Of a stretch of DNA of 64,000 nucleotides, positions 49,084-56,337 are shown piece after piece (position 1 is the stretch's first letter; every line of letters starts with the position of its first letter). Under the pieces are notes generated by a model, which was given only the letters and a program-made list of their open reading frames with translations, was not told the origin of the DNA and made no database searches. The DNA lies in contig NZ_SLVX01000002.1 in assembly GCF_004341885.1 (NCBI RefSeq), positions 518,906-582,905 of the forward strand. The letters are read 5' to 3'. This stretch comes from Shinella granuli. Lineage in GTDB: Bacteria > Pseudomonadota > Alphaproteobacteria > Rhizobiales > Rhizobiaceae. Made by a program: the position numbers and the translations under genes.

Positions 49084-49683
49084 ATGGCAAACGTACTGGT
49101 TCTTTACTACTCGGCCTATGGCCATATCGAAGCCATGGCCTATGCAGTGGCGGAAGGCGCGAAGTCGGCCGGTGCCGAGGTGACCGTCAAGCGCGTTCCG
49201 GAGCTGGTGCCGGAAGAGGTGGCGAAGGCCTCGCACTTCAAGCTCGACCAGAAGGCCGAGATCGCCACCGTCGACGAGCTGGCCGGCTACGATGCCATCA
49301 TCGTCGGTGCCGGCACGCGCTTCGGCACGGTCGCCTCGCAGATGCGCAATTTCTGGGACCAGACGGGCAGCCTCTGGGCACAGGGCAAGCTGGTCGGCAA
49401 GGTCGGCTCGGTCTTCACCTCCTCGGCCACCCAGCACGGCGGCCAGGAATCGACCATCCTCGGCTTCATCCCGACGCTGCTGCACCACGGCCTCGTCGTC
49501 GCCGGCCTGCCCTATGCCTTCCAGGGCCAGATGGGCGTCGAAGCCGTCAAGGGCGGCTCGCCCTACGGCGCCTCGACGATCACCGACGGCGACGGCTCGC
49601 GCCAGCCCTCGGAGATCGAGCTGGACGCCGCCCGCTTCCAGGGCGCCCATGTCGCCAGGATCGCGGCAAAACTCTCGGCCTGA
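49084..49683 (+). CDS. wrbA: NAD(P)H:quinone oxidoreductase, WrbA type
   Basis: Flavodoxin-like two-electron quinone reductase, 199 residues. FMN-binding [30 protein letters not shown] and [12 protein letters not shown] are present. CAGGAGACGACG precedes the ATG; the frame is open further upstream but is not coding there. A terminator follows. Confidence 0.96.
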   Translation: MANVLVLYYSAYGHIEAMAYAVAEGAKSAGAEVTVKRVPELVPEEVAKASHFKLDQKAEIATVDELAGYDAIIVGAGTRFGTVASQMRNFWDQTGSLWAQGKLVGKVGSVFTSSATQHGGQESTILGFIPTLLHHGLVVAGLPYAFQGQMGVEAVKGGSPYGASTITDGDGSRQPSEIELDAARFQGAHVARIAAKLSA

Positions 49684-49710
49684 TGCTCTCCTGAAGCATC
49701 GCCGATGAAG

Positions 49711-49746
49711 AGGGTGCGGCCCGCGTCAGGGCTGCGCCCTTTTTCT
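49711..49746 (+). terminator. Terminator after wrbA
   Basis: AGGGTGCGGCCC pairs with GGGCTGCGCCCT (G-U pairs included) around a short loop, followed by TTTTTCTGTTT. It is 27 bp past the stop. Confidence 0.8.
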
Positions 49747-49807
49747 GTTTCGAGAAGTCGGCCGAGCCTATTGACGAAGCGGGCGTACTCCCCGAAAAGC
49801 AGGCTAG

Positions 49808-49849
49808 GCGGGCGTGGCGAAACTGGTAGACGCAAGGGACTTAAAATCC
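49808..49849 (+). tRNA. tRNA-Leu(UAA), 5' part only; interrupted by the prophage
   Basis: The sequence has a tRNA-Leu start GCGGGCGTGGCG, D arm CTGGTAGACGC and anticodon arm AGGGA-CTTAAAA with anticodon TAA (49842-49844). After TCC at 49847-49849 the sequence no longer matches a tRNA: the expected stem base at 49850 is A instead of C, and no variable arm, T arm or CGCCCGC acceptor strand follows. A promoter-like TTGACG is at 49771-49776. The rest of the gene must be elsewhere, most likely at the far prophage end. Confidence 0.85.
49835..49849. other. Left attachment site (attL) core of the prophage
   Basis: The break in the tRNA-Leu match falls in the anticodon arm, a common integration sublocation. 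AGGGACTTAAAATCC is the last host-like stretch; the integrase gene lies 93 bp further in and points towards it. Confidence 0.7.
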
Positions 49850-49942
49850 ATTGTAGCCCCTCATTTACCAGCATTCTTAAATCAAAACAGCCCTGCAAGA
49901 TCGGCCAAAAACAATAGAACAAAACGAGATTTGCAAAACGAT

Positions 49943-51013
49943 TTACTGGCGTTTTTTCGCCTCGAAAGCCCTGATCACCTTGGCCTCATTCTCGACGTGC
50001 CGGGTGTAGTGCGCCCCCATCCTTTCCGACTTATCGCCTAGCGCCGCCGCTACGTCGCCCGTGTCCGCGCCGTGCCGCTTCAGGTCGGCTGCGTAGCTGG
50101 TCCTCAGTCCATGCAAAGTCGTGCCGGGACCAATATGCCCCTTGCCCTCAAGGTCGCGCAGGTAATGGCTGACGGCGGTCTGCATCTGCTTCTCATCCTC
50201 CCAGCGCTCGCCGTCCTGACGCGTGGCGATCTCCAGCGCCGTTTTCCCCAGCCCATCGATATACCGCTGCAATTCATCCACTGCCGGCACCATCACGTTC
50301 TCCTGGTTCTTTTTGGTGACGATGCGAAAGCATTTGAAGCCGTGGACAGGGTGAGGCCCGTAATCTGACCAGCGTAGTTTCACGATGGTCTGGCCTCGAT
50401 ATCCGGCATGTCTGGCTATCATCATTGGGGTGAGGAGATGGCTCGGGGCGTGGTCCCGGACATACGCCCATTCGTGTGCAAGCCACTCCCGATTGGCGTT
50501 CGGGTCAGCAGAGTGGGCCTTGTCGATGCCGAGTGCGGGGTTGCTCTTCATTTTCTGCCGCTTCACCGCCTGGGTGAACATCGATGAGACGGCAGAGATC
50601 ATCTTGTCCGCGAACCGAGGCCACTTCTCAATCGCGCATCGATCGCGCAACCCGTAGAGTTCGGCGGTGGTGATCTCATTGACGTGAAGATGAAAGCACG
50701 GCTTCAGATAAAGGAACGCCGCGGTATAGTCCTTCTTCGTTGCCTCGGAGAGTTTCAGATAGTTCGGGCATTCGAGTTCGAACCACCGGACAAGGGCGCC
50801 GAGCGTGCCGTCCTCATATGAAGATTGCAGCGTTTCCGGCCGACGGTTGTTCCAGCGGGCGACGAATTCTTTCCGATTGATCGCCGCGACAACATCGTCT
50901 CGCGCCCCTTCGATCGGGCCAAGCAGACGCTCCCCTGTCGCCCGGTAGTAGACGTACCACTTCCCCCGGGCCTTGACGATATTAAGCCCGGTGACCTTCA
51001 CGCTGACCACCAT
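49943..51013 (-). CDS. int: Tyrosine-type phage integrase
   Basis: Site-specific recombinase of 356 residues. An N-terminal arm-binding region (about 15-60) is followed by the core-binding and catalytic domains. The catalytic tyrosine is Tyr336 (HYTRH) and HGLR supplies His301 and Arg304; the first Arg is in the RGQTIVKLRW region. At the usual second-histidine position the motif reads LGDK rather than LGH, a variation. ATG 51013 has GGAG 7 nt upstream. It is last in the left-arm operon and overlaps the excisionase-like gene by 32 bp. Confidence 0.93.
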   Translation of the reverse strand: MVVSVKVTGLNIVKARGKWYVYYRATGERLLGPIEGARDDVVAAINRKEFVARWNNRRPETLQSSYEDGTLGALVRWFELECPNYLKLSEATKKDYTAAFLYLKPCFHLHVNEITTAELYGLRDRCAIEKWPRFADKMISAVSSMFTQAVKRQKMKSNPALGIDKAHSADPNANREWLAHEWAYVRDHAPSHLLTPMMIARHAGYRGQTIVKLRWSDYGPHPVHGFKCFRIVTKKNQENVMVPAVDELQRYIDGLGKTALEIATRQDGERWEDEKQMQTAVSHYLRDLEGKGHIGPGTTLHGLRTSYAADLKRHGADTGDVAAALGDKSERMGAHYTRHVENEAKVIRAFEAKKRQ

Positions 51014-51248
51014 AGATAAGCTCCACCATGCTCTTCCGAGGCGGAGCACTTTGCATGTTCGGGTCGATGGAAGCCAGCCATTCGTCGAGGCGTTGGCGAA
51101 GATACCGTTCGCCCCTTGTGGATTCCGTGTATCTCAGCGGCTTGACCGGGCAGACCTTCTTGAATGTTTCCGGGCAACAGCCGCAATATGCTGCCGCCGT
51201 CTTCAGGTCCATCGCCGCAGGCCAATAGGGCAGGGCCGGCGCCGTCAT
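50982..51248 (-). CDS. Excisionase-like helix-turn-helix protein
   Basis: It has 88 residues: MDLKTAAAYCGCCPETFKKV ... RYLRQRLDEWLAS. The pattern of a short HTH followed by a wing and LDEWL matches AlpA/Xis-type DNA-binding proteins. It directly precedes and overlaps int, as excisionase genes do. Function inferred. Confidence 0.65.
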   Translation of the reverse strand: MTAPALPYWPAAMDLKTAAAYCGCCPETFKKVCPVKPLRYTESTRGERYLRQRLDEWLASIDPNMQSAPPRKSMVELIYGGQREGHRA

Positions 51249-51436
51249 TCCCGCGTCTCCTTCGACAGAGCGGAGCGGCTACCGCGTTCTTCCCAGACGC
51301 CATATCCTTTCCCGAAGACCGCGCCGCCCGCGAAGATCAGAACGGCAATCCCGCCGTCTGCCCGACCAAGAAGAGATGCAGCGATGGCAACAAAGGCTGC
51401 GAAGGCTCCAAGCATCATAAGCGCGCCTGGCTTCAT
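51245..51436 (-). CDS. Small phage membrane protein (63 aa)
   Basis: It has two hydrophobic segments (ALMMLGAFAAFVAIAASLL and GGIAVLIFAGGAVF) and a charged tail. It overlaps both neighbours by 4 bp. Unknown role. Confidence 0.6.
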   Translation of the reverse strand: MKPGALMMLGAFAAFVAIAASLLGRADGGIAVLIFAGGAVFGKGYGVWEERGSRSALSKETRE

Positions 51437-51624
51437 GTCTCGGTCTCCTTCTCCAGCGCAGCGCGACCGGCATCGGTCAGGATCAGCCTATCCGAAAGGC
51501 CAACGACCTCGCGAGTGCAAAGCCCAAGCTCTACAAGCTTGCGGGCAGGCGGGTAGGTGTCCACGGCGTTGCCGCCATTGGCCACGTCGCGCAATAGCTC
51601 CGCTTGCGGTTTCGTCAGCTTCAT
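51433..51624 (-). CDS. Small winged-helix-like phage protein (63 aa)
   Basis: MKLTKPQAELLRDVANGG ... RLILTDAGRAALEKE resembles a small winged helix ('LTdaGraal' end). ATG 51624 overlaps the gene before it by 4 bp. Unknown function; DNA binding is possible. Confidence 0.65.
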   Translation of the reverse strand: MKLTKPQAELLRDVANGGNAVDTYPPARKLVELGLCTREVVGLSDRLILTDAGRAALEKETET

Positions 51625-51923
51625 GTCCGATCTCCCATATTGCGGATGGCGGCGGCGATGTCTTTGCGATGATCGATCGGCATCTTTACCGGCCCCGGCG
51701 CCCAATCGTGCTGAACGGAAATCGTGGCGTTCTCAGCCAGGGTCGCCGCCTCCTCAATGACCGCCTTCCGTAGCTCGTCCTTCTCTGCGCGGAGAGCTGC
51801 GTTCTCGCGTTCGAGGGCTTCGATGCGGTCGGCGGCTTCGTTGCAGATGGTGTGCTCTACACCATCGCCCCATTCATTTTGCGGGCGATAGCCGCGCAGC
51901 CGCTCTACCAGATCATGTGTCAT
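51621..51923 (-). CDS. Phage protein with central coiled coil (100 aa)
   Basis: MTHDLVERLRGYRPQNEWG and EAADRIEALERENAALRAEK are typical of a widespread phage family of unknown function. A coiled coil is predicted at about residues 30-60. It overlaps the 62-aa frame upstream by 11 bp and the next gene by 4 bp. Confidence 0.8.
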   Translation of the reverse strand: MTHDLVERLRGYRPQNEWGDGVEHTICNEAADRIEALERENAALRAEKDELRKAVIEEAATLAENATISVQHDWAPGPVKMPIDHRKDIAAAIRNMGDRT

Positions 51924-52101
51924 GGTTGCCTCCTGGGTGGGCTCCGCCCGTTGCTGTGGTGGTGCTTGCCACTTGACTCTTCACGCCCGGCAGCTTTGCA
52001 TGTCGAGCAAAACCAAACAGAGAGGGAAGGACATTGAAGATGGCGAAGACAAAAGCAGAAAGAGCGGGCGAGATTAGCGCCACCGTCGCTTCCGTTATCA
52101 T
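51913..52101 (-). CDS. Possible small phage membrane protein (62 aa)
   Basis: MITEATVALISPALSAFVFA has one hydrophobic segment. AGGAGG lies 6-7 nt before the ATG and the end overlaps the next gene start, supporting it. However, a plus-strand frame overlaps it antisense (52040-52144), so only one of the two may be real. Confidence 0.45.
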   Translation of the reverse strand: MITEATVALISPALSAFVFAIFNVLPSLFGFARHAKLPGVKSQVASTTTATGGAHPGGNHDT

Positions 52102-52144
52102 TGCGTTCCTCCTGGTCCTGCCTCTGCTGATGAAGCTAGCATGA
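52040..52144 (+). CDS. Possible tiny membrane protein (34 aa), opposite strand
   Basis: MAKTKAERAGEISATVASVI then a hydrophobic run to LLMKLA. GGAAGGA is upstream. The stop overlaps the next frame by ATGA. It fills a stretch with no convincing minus-strand gene beyond 52101. It is antisense to the 62-aa frame. Confidence 0.35.
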   Translation: MAKTKAERAGEISATVASVIIAFLLVLPLLMKLA

Positions 52145-52290
52145 GGACGCCCAGACCAACTCCTCAGCCGATGACGCGGCCCTATGGACCGAGGGATGCC
52201 ATATATCGGACTGGTCGCTTTATAGGCTTCGCGCTTTCCGCAATGATATATGCGCTGGTTCTTTGGCCGCTTTTTCGACATTACCTGTGA
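52141..52290 (+). CDS. Possible tiny membrane protein (49 aa), opposite strand
   Basis: MRTPRPTPQPMTRPYGPRDA followed by one hydrophobic segment (FIGFALSAMIYALVLWPLF). It is coupled to the 34-aa frame by ATGA. The minus strand here codes only Arg-rich nonsense, so a plus-strand gene is plausible. Confidence 0.35.
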   Translation: MRTPRPTPQPMTRPYGPRDAIYRTGRFIGFALSAMIYALVLWPLFRHYL

Positions 52291-52313
52291 CTGATGAACA
52301 GATGCGGCCATAG

Positions 52314-52496
52314 CTAGCCCTCCTCGATCGTTTCAGTGGGAACGTCAGTGACGAGATCGGCCCAACGGACGGTGCGCTGCTCGTAAGTGCCGTCGTTCCG
52401 GCACCACGCTGACCAGCATTCGGGGCAATAGGCTCCTTCGGCGTGCGCATAAAACTCGCGCTTGCAGTTCGGGCATCGGTCAAGATGTCTATGCAT
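52314..52496 (-). CDS. Zinc-ribbon phage protein (60 aa)
   Basis: MHRHLDRCPNCKREF and GAYCPECWSAWC give two CXXC pairs, a probable zinc ribbon. Its start overlaps the end of the DfrB-like gene by 8 bp. Function unknown. Confidence 0.7.
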   Translation of the reverse strand: MHRHLDRCPNCKREFYAHAEGAYCPECWSAWCRNDGTYEQRTVRWADLVTDVPTETIEEG

Positions 52497-52800
52497 CGCC
52501 GCCCCCGCTTGTGATTATGGGGGCGATCTGCACCTTCGCGCAGTCGATGATATGGGCCAAGGCCTCGGCGGTCTTTGGCTCGGACGGCATGCCGCCGGGA
52601 ACATGGACGGGTGTTTTAATAGCAACCAGCGCGGCTTCCGGGTAGATCTGCACCGGCCCATTCGGAACCGTGTCCAACTGGACGCAATATCCGGCCGGCG
52701 TTTGCGCCGTGGAGTAGAAGCCGACGACCCGGCCTTCCCACCACGACCCGCTGTGCTTTCGTACGCGGTCGCCCATGCGGAATTTGCCAGCAAGGTTCAT
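52489..52800 (-). CDS. Type II (DfrB/R67-like) dihydrofolate reductase homologue
   Basis: The first ~62 of 103 residues match the SH3-like R67 DHFR fold: RMGDRVRKHSGSWWEG, VVGFYSTAQTPAGY and PVQIYPEAAL. R67 residues needed for activity have counterparts: Lys32 = Lys15, Trp38 = Trp21, Gln67-Ile68-Tyr69 = Gln51-Ile52-Tyr53 (VQIYP). The R67 tetramer reduces dihydrofolate and is insensitive to trimethoprim; this is unrelated to chromosomal DHFR. A ~40-residue C-terminal extension (EPKTAEALAHIIDCAKVQ) is absent in R67, and the floppy R67 N-terminus is missing. It is coupled to both neighbours. Activity is not shown. Confidence 0.8.
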   Translation of the reverse strand: MNLAGKFRMGDRVRKHSGSWWEGRVVGFYSTAQTPAGYCVQLDTVPNGPVQIYPEAALVAIKTPVHVPGGMPSEPKTAEALAHIIDCAKVQIAPIITSGGGDA

Positions 52801-53087
52801 TCGTCACCGCCGATCGTTTTTGTGGTGGTGCGAAGGCTGAGGATCACATCACATGTGCAGCCGTCGGGGTTGCGGCATTTCCCGTAGCGGTCAAGAAAGC
52901 CGCTGGAGCCGCACCAATCGCCGCGCTCGCCAGCGTCGATACTGCCTTCCCTTCGGATTTCGAAGGTGAGCCACGCTTTGCCGCCTCCATGACAGAGGAC
53001 CCCGCCATACTCGATCTTGTCGCGGCCGGTACTTAGGGCCGCAAACAGCACCTCTTTCATCTGGCGGTCGATATCGATTTCACTCAT
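52797..53087 (-). CDS. Cysteine-containing phage protein (96 aa)
   Basis: MSEIDIDRQMKEVLFAALST ... GDWCGSSGFLDRYGKCRNPD GCTCD. Four to five cysteines in the C-terminal half suggest metal binding. ATG 53087 follows a G-rich site, and the stop overlaps the DfrB-like start by ATGA. Unknown function. Confidence 0.7.
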   Translation of the reverse strand: MSEIDIDRQMKEVLFAALSTGRDKIEYGGVLCHGGGKAWLTFEIRREGSIDAGERGDWCGSSGFLDRYGKCRNPDGCTCDVILSLRTTTKTIGGDE

Positions 53088-53562
53088 GATCGCCCCCGAT
53101 CGATAATGTGGCGGAACCGCCCGCCTCTGCACTGGAGGCTGAGGTACGGGGGGATGAGGGAGGGGTGGGGAGAGGGCGCCAGTGGGTGGGTCGAACTTCG
53201 TGCTCTCGAAATTCGAATTGACGACCATCGTGCGGGCCACCGGTATAAAACGTGCTCGCCGCGAAAAACTGATCATGGAAGCGCATCCCGACGCCTACGG
53301 TCTGGTCGCCCTCTGGGCCGTAGGCCAGCAGCATCCATGCCACGCCTCTCACACCCTTCGGCGCCGTCTCGATCGGCTGCCATTCCTCCACCGCCACCGG
53401 CTGCTCTACTTCGAGGGCAGCGGTGAGGGCGGCGGCATGATGCGTCTTCATGGTCGCGACCATTTCGGCCCCACGGTAGAGCCAAGCGTAATTGGCTTCG
53501 CCCTCGGGGCCGTATTGGATCTCGTAATGCCACGCGCCTATCACCCGCTCATCCCTGCGCAT
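53080..53562 (-). CDS. DUF551-like phage protein (160 aa)
   Basis: It contains VEEWQPIETAPKGVRGVAWM, the WQPIETAPK motif of small phage DUF551-type proteins, and ends in a Ser/Ala-rich tail. I chose ATG 53562 because GGAGG is 5 nt upstream; an ATG four codons earlier has none. Function unknown. Confidence 0.75.
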   Translation of the reverse strand: MRRDERVIGAWHYEIQYGPEGEANYAWLYRGAEMVATMKTHHAAALTAALEVEQPVAVEEWQPIETAPKGVRGVAWMLLAYGPEGDQTVGVGMRFHDQFFAASTFYTGGPHDGRQFEFREHEVRPTHWRPLPTPPSSPRTSASSAEAGGSATLSIGGDHE

Positions 53563-54079
53563 CGGAGCCTCCATTGAGGAGAGTGCGGGCGCGGCGGAGG
53601 TCGCCAACGATGAGGCGAGGCGCGCGGTTATGGCTGCTCATCGGGCGGAACAGCTCTTCGTCTGTTTCATCGTCGCCGATGTCATGCTCCGCAACCGCCG
53701 CAAACGGCCTCAGTGCTTTCCGCAGTTCCGCAACCTCCTGCTGAAGCGCTTCTGCCTTGCGTGCAGCCGCGAGGATTGCCGGGAGGGCGCGAACGAGTTC
53801 GGTGACCCGGTACCTGTCCAGTTCGAAGAGGGCGTTGTGAGTTGCGCTTTCGCGATGGATGATGGTGCTCCCGGCCCATCCGCTCGCAATAGCGCATGCA
53901 CCGGCCTCCATGGCCTCCTGCTCCGTGAGGAACTTCTCCGGCAGTGTGATGAGGCGAGAATGTTTGCGTGGGTGGTCTCGCCTTGAGTGTGGCGGTCGGC
54001 AGTCGTGCACGCTGGCAGCCCAATGCCCGCCTTCCATCGCCTTCTCGATAAGCTCTATGCGTTCGGATAGGTCGGTCAT
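53549..54079 (-). CDS. Hypothetical phage protein (176 aa)
   Basis: MTDLSERIELIEKAMEGG ... KAEALQQEVAELRKALRPFA. It has a coiled coil in the middle and an acidic tail. No motif recognised. It overlaps the DUF551-like gene by 14 bp and the lipoprotein gene by 4 bp. Confidence 0.7.
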   Translation of the reverse strand: MTDLSERIELIEKAMEGGHWAASVHDCRPPHSRRDHPRKHSRLITLPEKFLTEQEAMEAGACAIASGWAGSTIIHRESATHNALFELDRYRVTELVRALPAILAAARKAEALQQEVAELRKALRPFAAVAEHDIGDDETDEELFRPMSSHNRAPRLIVGDLRRARTLLNGGSDAQG

Positions 54080-54210
54080 GGGCGGGTCTCCCCGCACGAC
54101 AGTTCGGCAATCGCTCGCTGAGATGCGTTGTAATTGCCGGTCATCACGCAGCCGGTGATGCAGAGAAAGAGCGTGCACAAGACCAGTGCTTCTGCCGTGT
54201 ATTTGTTCAT
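54076..54210 (-). CDS. Small phage lipoprotein (44 aa)
   Basis: MNKYTAEALVLCTLFLCITGC is a signal with lipobox (CITGC), leaving a 24-residue mature part. GAGGAACGAGC precedes the ATG. ATGA overlaps lie at both ends. Rz1-like proteins look similar, but no lysis genes are near. Confidence 0.6.
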   Translation of the reverse strand: MNKYTAEALVLCTLFLCITGCVMTGNYNASQRAIAELSCGETRP

Positions 54211-54617
54211 GCTCGTTCCTCGTAAAGCTTGCGCGGCGGGAGAGGCGGCAGACCCTTGTTCGGGTCGCGGCGCTCCGGCTTCGCTGATTTCGGGAAAGAG
54301 GCGGATTTCAGCTTGCCGGCCGGGCGGATGACGCCACTGTTCCGATCGCGCTGACGGTCGGACTTGCGGATCTGACGAATATCGTTCCGCGACTTGAACT
54401 TGTGGCATTGGACGCAGATCGCCATGCAGTTCGAGAGGCTGTTGTCGCCTCCGAGCTGATCGGGAACGTTGTGGTCGAACTGGACGCCGAGCGAGAGGTG
54501 GCAGTTGCACCGCTGGCCCGGTTCGAAGCCGTAGCGCGTGCCCTCGGCCTCGCAGCGGTGGCCGGAGCGTTCCAGGGCGGCGCGCTTGGTGGCGCGGGAG
54601 AATTCGTGGCGGGCCAT
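54207..54617 (-). CDS. HNH endonuclease
   Basis: It has 136 residues. The zinc-stabilised HNH core is visible: SGHRCEAEG, VQFDHNVPDQLGGDNSLSN and CVQCHKFKS. ATG 54617 overlaps the upstream gene's stop. Phage HNH proteins act in packaging or DNA processing; the job here is unknown. Confidence 0.85.
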   Translation of the reverse strand: MARHEFSRATKRAALERSGHRCEAEGTRYGFEPGQRCNCHLSLGVQFDHNVPDQLGGDNSLSNCMAICVQCHKFKSRNDIRQIRKSDRQRDRNSGVIRPAGKLKSASFPKSAKPERRDPNKGLPPLPPRKLYEERA

Positions 54618-54949
54618 TATCCGCGCCCTCCCGCCTTGGTGTTGTGCAAGCCGTTGGAAAGCGGAATGACCGTGACGAACACCTCGTCCTTGAAGACAAA
54701 CACGCAACCGCGATAGACGCGGTAGTCGCCGTAATGGCCGTACTTGTGGAACATGGCGTCAAGGACACGGCGCATGCGGCCGGAAAGATCGGTTCTCGCG
54801 GTGCCTTTCTGTAGGGCACGGACGATCTCCTTCTCAACTGCAGCCTTCTGCAAGCCGAGACGTTGGCGAACCCGCTTCATGCCATGATCCGAAACCCGGA
54901 TGGCTTCGGACAGATCGGCTTCCATTTCGAGGATTGCAGCATCTCCCAT
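54617..54949 (-). CDS. DUF4258-like phage protein (110 aa)
   Basis: SDHGMKRVRQRLGLQKAAV, then YRVYRGCVFVFKDEVFVTVI. The layout (HG..R..QR near the start, a final strand VVTVI) resembles DUF4258/RelE-like small folds. I chose ATG 54949 with GAGGAGG upstream. The biochemical role is unknown. Confidence 0.6.
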   Translation of the reverse strand: MGDAAILEMEADLSEAIRVSDHGMKRVRQRLGLQKAAVEKEIVRALQKGTARTDLSGRMRRVLDAMFHKYGHYGDYRVYRGCVFVFKDEVFVTVIPLSNGLHNTKAGGRG

Positions 54950-55143
54950 CACACCCTCCTCAGGTCATCAAGGACGGCCTTGCGCTTTTCCTTGCGGGCG
55001 CGGTGAATGGCTTGGGTGCAGCCGCGGTGCCTGGCGATAAGCTCGGCATCTGCCGCACGGCGCCAGTTCGGGAGCTTGCGAAGGGTAGGGTGGCCCTTGC
55101 GCCACCACCAGATGATGTCGGCGATGATATGGGAGAGGTTCAT
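54949..55143 (-). CDS. Small basic phage protein (64 aa)
   Basis: MNLSHIIADIIWWWRKGHPT ... HRARKEKRKAVLDDLRRV, strongly basic. It shares a base with the next gene start and overlaps the ninB-like gene by 4 bp. Nucleic acid binding is possible from charge alone. Confidence 0.65.
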   Translation of the reverse strand: MNLSHIIADIIWWWRKGHPTLRKLPNWRRAADAELIARHRGCTQAIHRARKEKRKAVLDDLRRV

Positions 55144-55580
55144 GCGACCCTCCTGTCGTTAGCGGCCTCGTGGAAGCCGCCCCGGATGGTTTCGGTCAGA
55201 TGGATGCCGTTGCTATCGCAAAAGGCGAGGGCGTAGGTGATCAGGCTGGCGGCGCGCTTCACCGACATGCGGGCGGTGGATTCGCGGATGTTCACGAACT
55301 CGCCTTCAAGGCCGGGAACGAACTCGACTTCGCCTTCCGTCGCCTTGGTGTGGCCGGAGACGAGGAGAACCTTCCATTCCTCGGCGGTGCGGCGCTTACC
55401 TGCCCAGGTCATGGGCGAATTGGCGATGTCGGTGCAGATCGCGTGAAACTTCGCGTTCTGGTCCAGGCTACGGGAAGCCGGGCCGACCGCCACCGCGCTA
55501 CCTTCCGGCGCACGGAGGATCGCATCGACGGCATTCCGGCGAACTCGCTCGTTGACGATGATGAAACGCTTCCTCTCCAT
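55140..55580 (-). CDS. ninB: NinB/Orf-type recombination protein
   Basis: In lambda NinB/Orf supplies RecFOR functions in phage recombination. It has 146 residues: ASRSLDQNAKFHAICTDIAN, KRRTAEEWKVLLVSGHTKA and NIRESTARMSVKRAASLITY are family signatures. ATG 55580 is used; an ATG 5 codons earlier would overlap the gene before. It lies next to the exonuclease and annealing protein, forming a recombination module. Confidence 0.85.
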   Translation of the reverse strand: MERKRFIIVNERVRRNAVDAILRAPEGSAVAVGPASRSLDQNAKFHAICTDIANSPMTWAGKRRTAEEWKVLLVSGHTKATEGEVEFVPGLEGEFVNIRESTARMSVKRAASLITYALAFCDSNGIHLTETIRGGFHEAANDRRVA

Positions 55581-55584
55581 GGCC

Positions 55585-56337
55585 TTACCCCGCATTCATC
55601 GGGTGGTTGCGAAGTTCGGCGTCGGAAACGCGTCCAGGCTTGTCGCCCGGGAAGTCGTCGGCTTCTTCGATCTCCTTCTTCTTTGCGGCGAATTTCCGCC
55701 GCGCCGCGTCCCAGTAGTCTTTCGACCAGCCGTCACGCTCGGCGAGGCTGAACCAGATATCGAAGAGACGCTTCACATCGCCGGTCGTGTGAGCGTCGAG
55801 CAAATCCTTGTCGATTTCCTCAAGCTGGCGCTTTTGCTCGGCGGCGGTGATCGGCTTCGGCGCGCCCCTTTTCTGCTCTTCCTCGCGGAAATCCTTGTTC
55901 ACCTCGGCGACATATTTCTGGTCGTCCCAACGTCCAAGGAAGATGTTGGCAGCAACTCCGATATGGGAAGAACCCTTGATAATGGCGTCGGTCAGACTCT
56001 TTTTCGGAGCATCTTCATCGACGCGCATTGTGCCCTTGCTGGTGACGTAGGCGGCTTTGGTCTGGCCGTATTCCTCGACGCTGTGCTCTCCGTCCTCGTC
56101 CTTCCACCAGAAGCGGATGCGGCACCAGTGGAGGTATGTCCCTCCCATCTCCTTGAATTCCTCGGCGAGGACAGACCAGCCGAAGCCCTTGCCGCACGGG
56201 CCAAACATCTCGGTCAGGCACATGATGACATATTGCGGGTTCGGCGACGTTCCGCCGTAGTCGCGCCCGGAAATCGGCTTGGTGAATTTCGGATCGATAT
56301 CCGCGAAGCGGTTCCAGATTTTGAGGTTGTCGGCCAT
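55585..56337 (-). CDS. Probable phage recombinase (single-strand annealing type)
   Basis: It has 250 residues. KKSLTDAIIKGSSHIGVAANIF near the middle resembles the 'K-TDA-K-A-G' helix of Rad52/Sak-type annealing proteins. An early GFGWSVLAEEF segment also fits. The C-terminal third is charged and helical. GGGGAGG precedes ATG 56337. Its place between a 3'-5' exonuclease and ninB supports a strand-annealing role. The family assignment is inference; ERF-like is the alternative. Confidence 0.6.
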   Translation of the reverse strand: MADNLKIWNRFADIDPKFTKPISGRDYGGTSPNPQYVIMCLTEMFGPCGKGFGWSVLAEEFKEMGGTYLHWCRIRFWWKDEDGEHSVEEYGQTKAAYVTSKGTMRVDEDAPKKSLTDAIIKGSSHIGVAANIFLGRWDDQKYVAEVNKDFREEEQKRGAPKPITAAEQKRQLEEIDKDLLDAHTTGDVKRLFDIWFSLAERDGWSKDYWDAARRKFAAKKKEIEEADDFPGDKPGRVSDAELRNHPMNAG

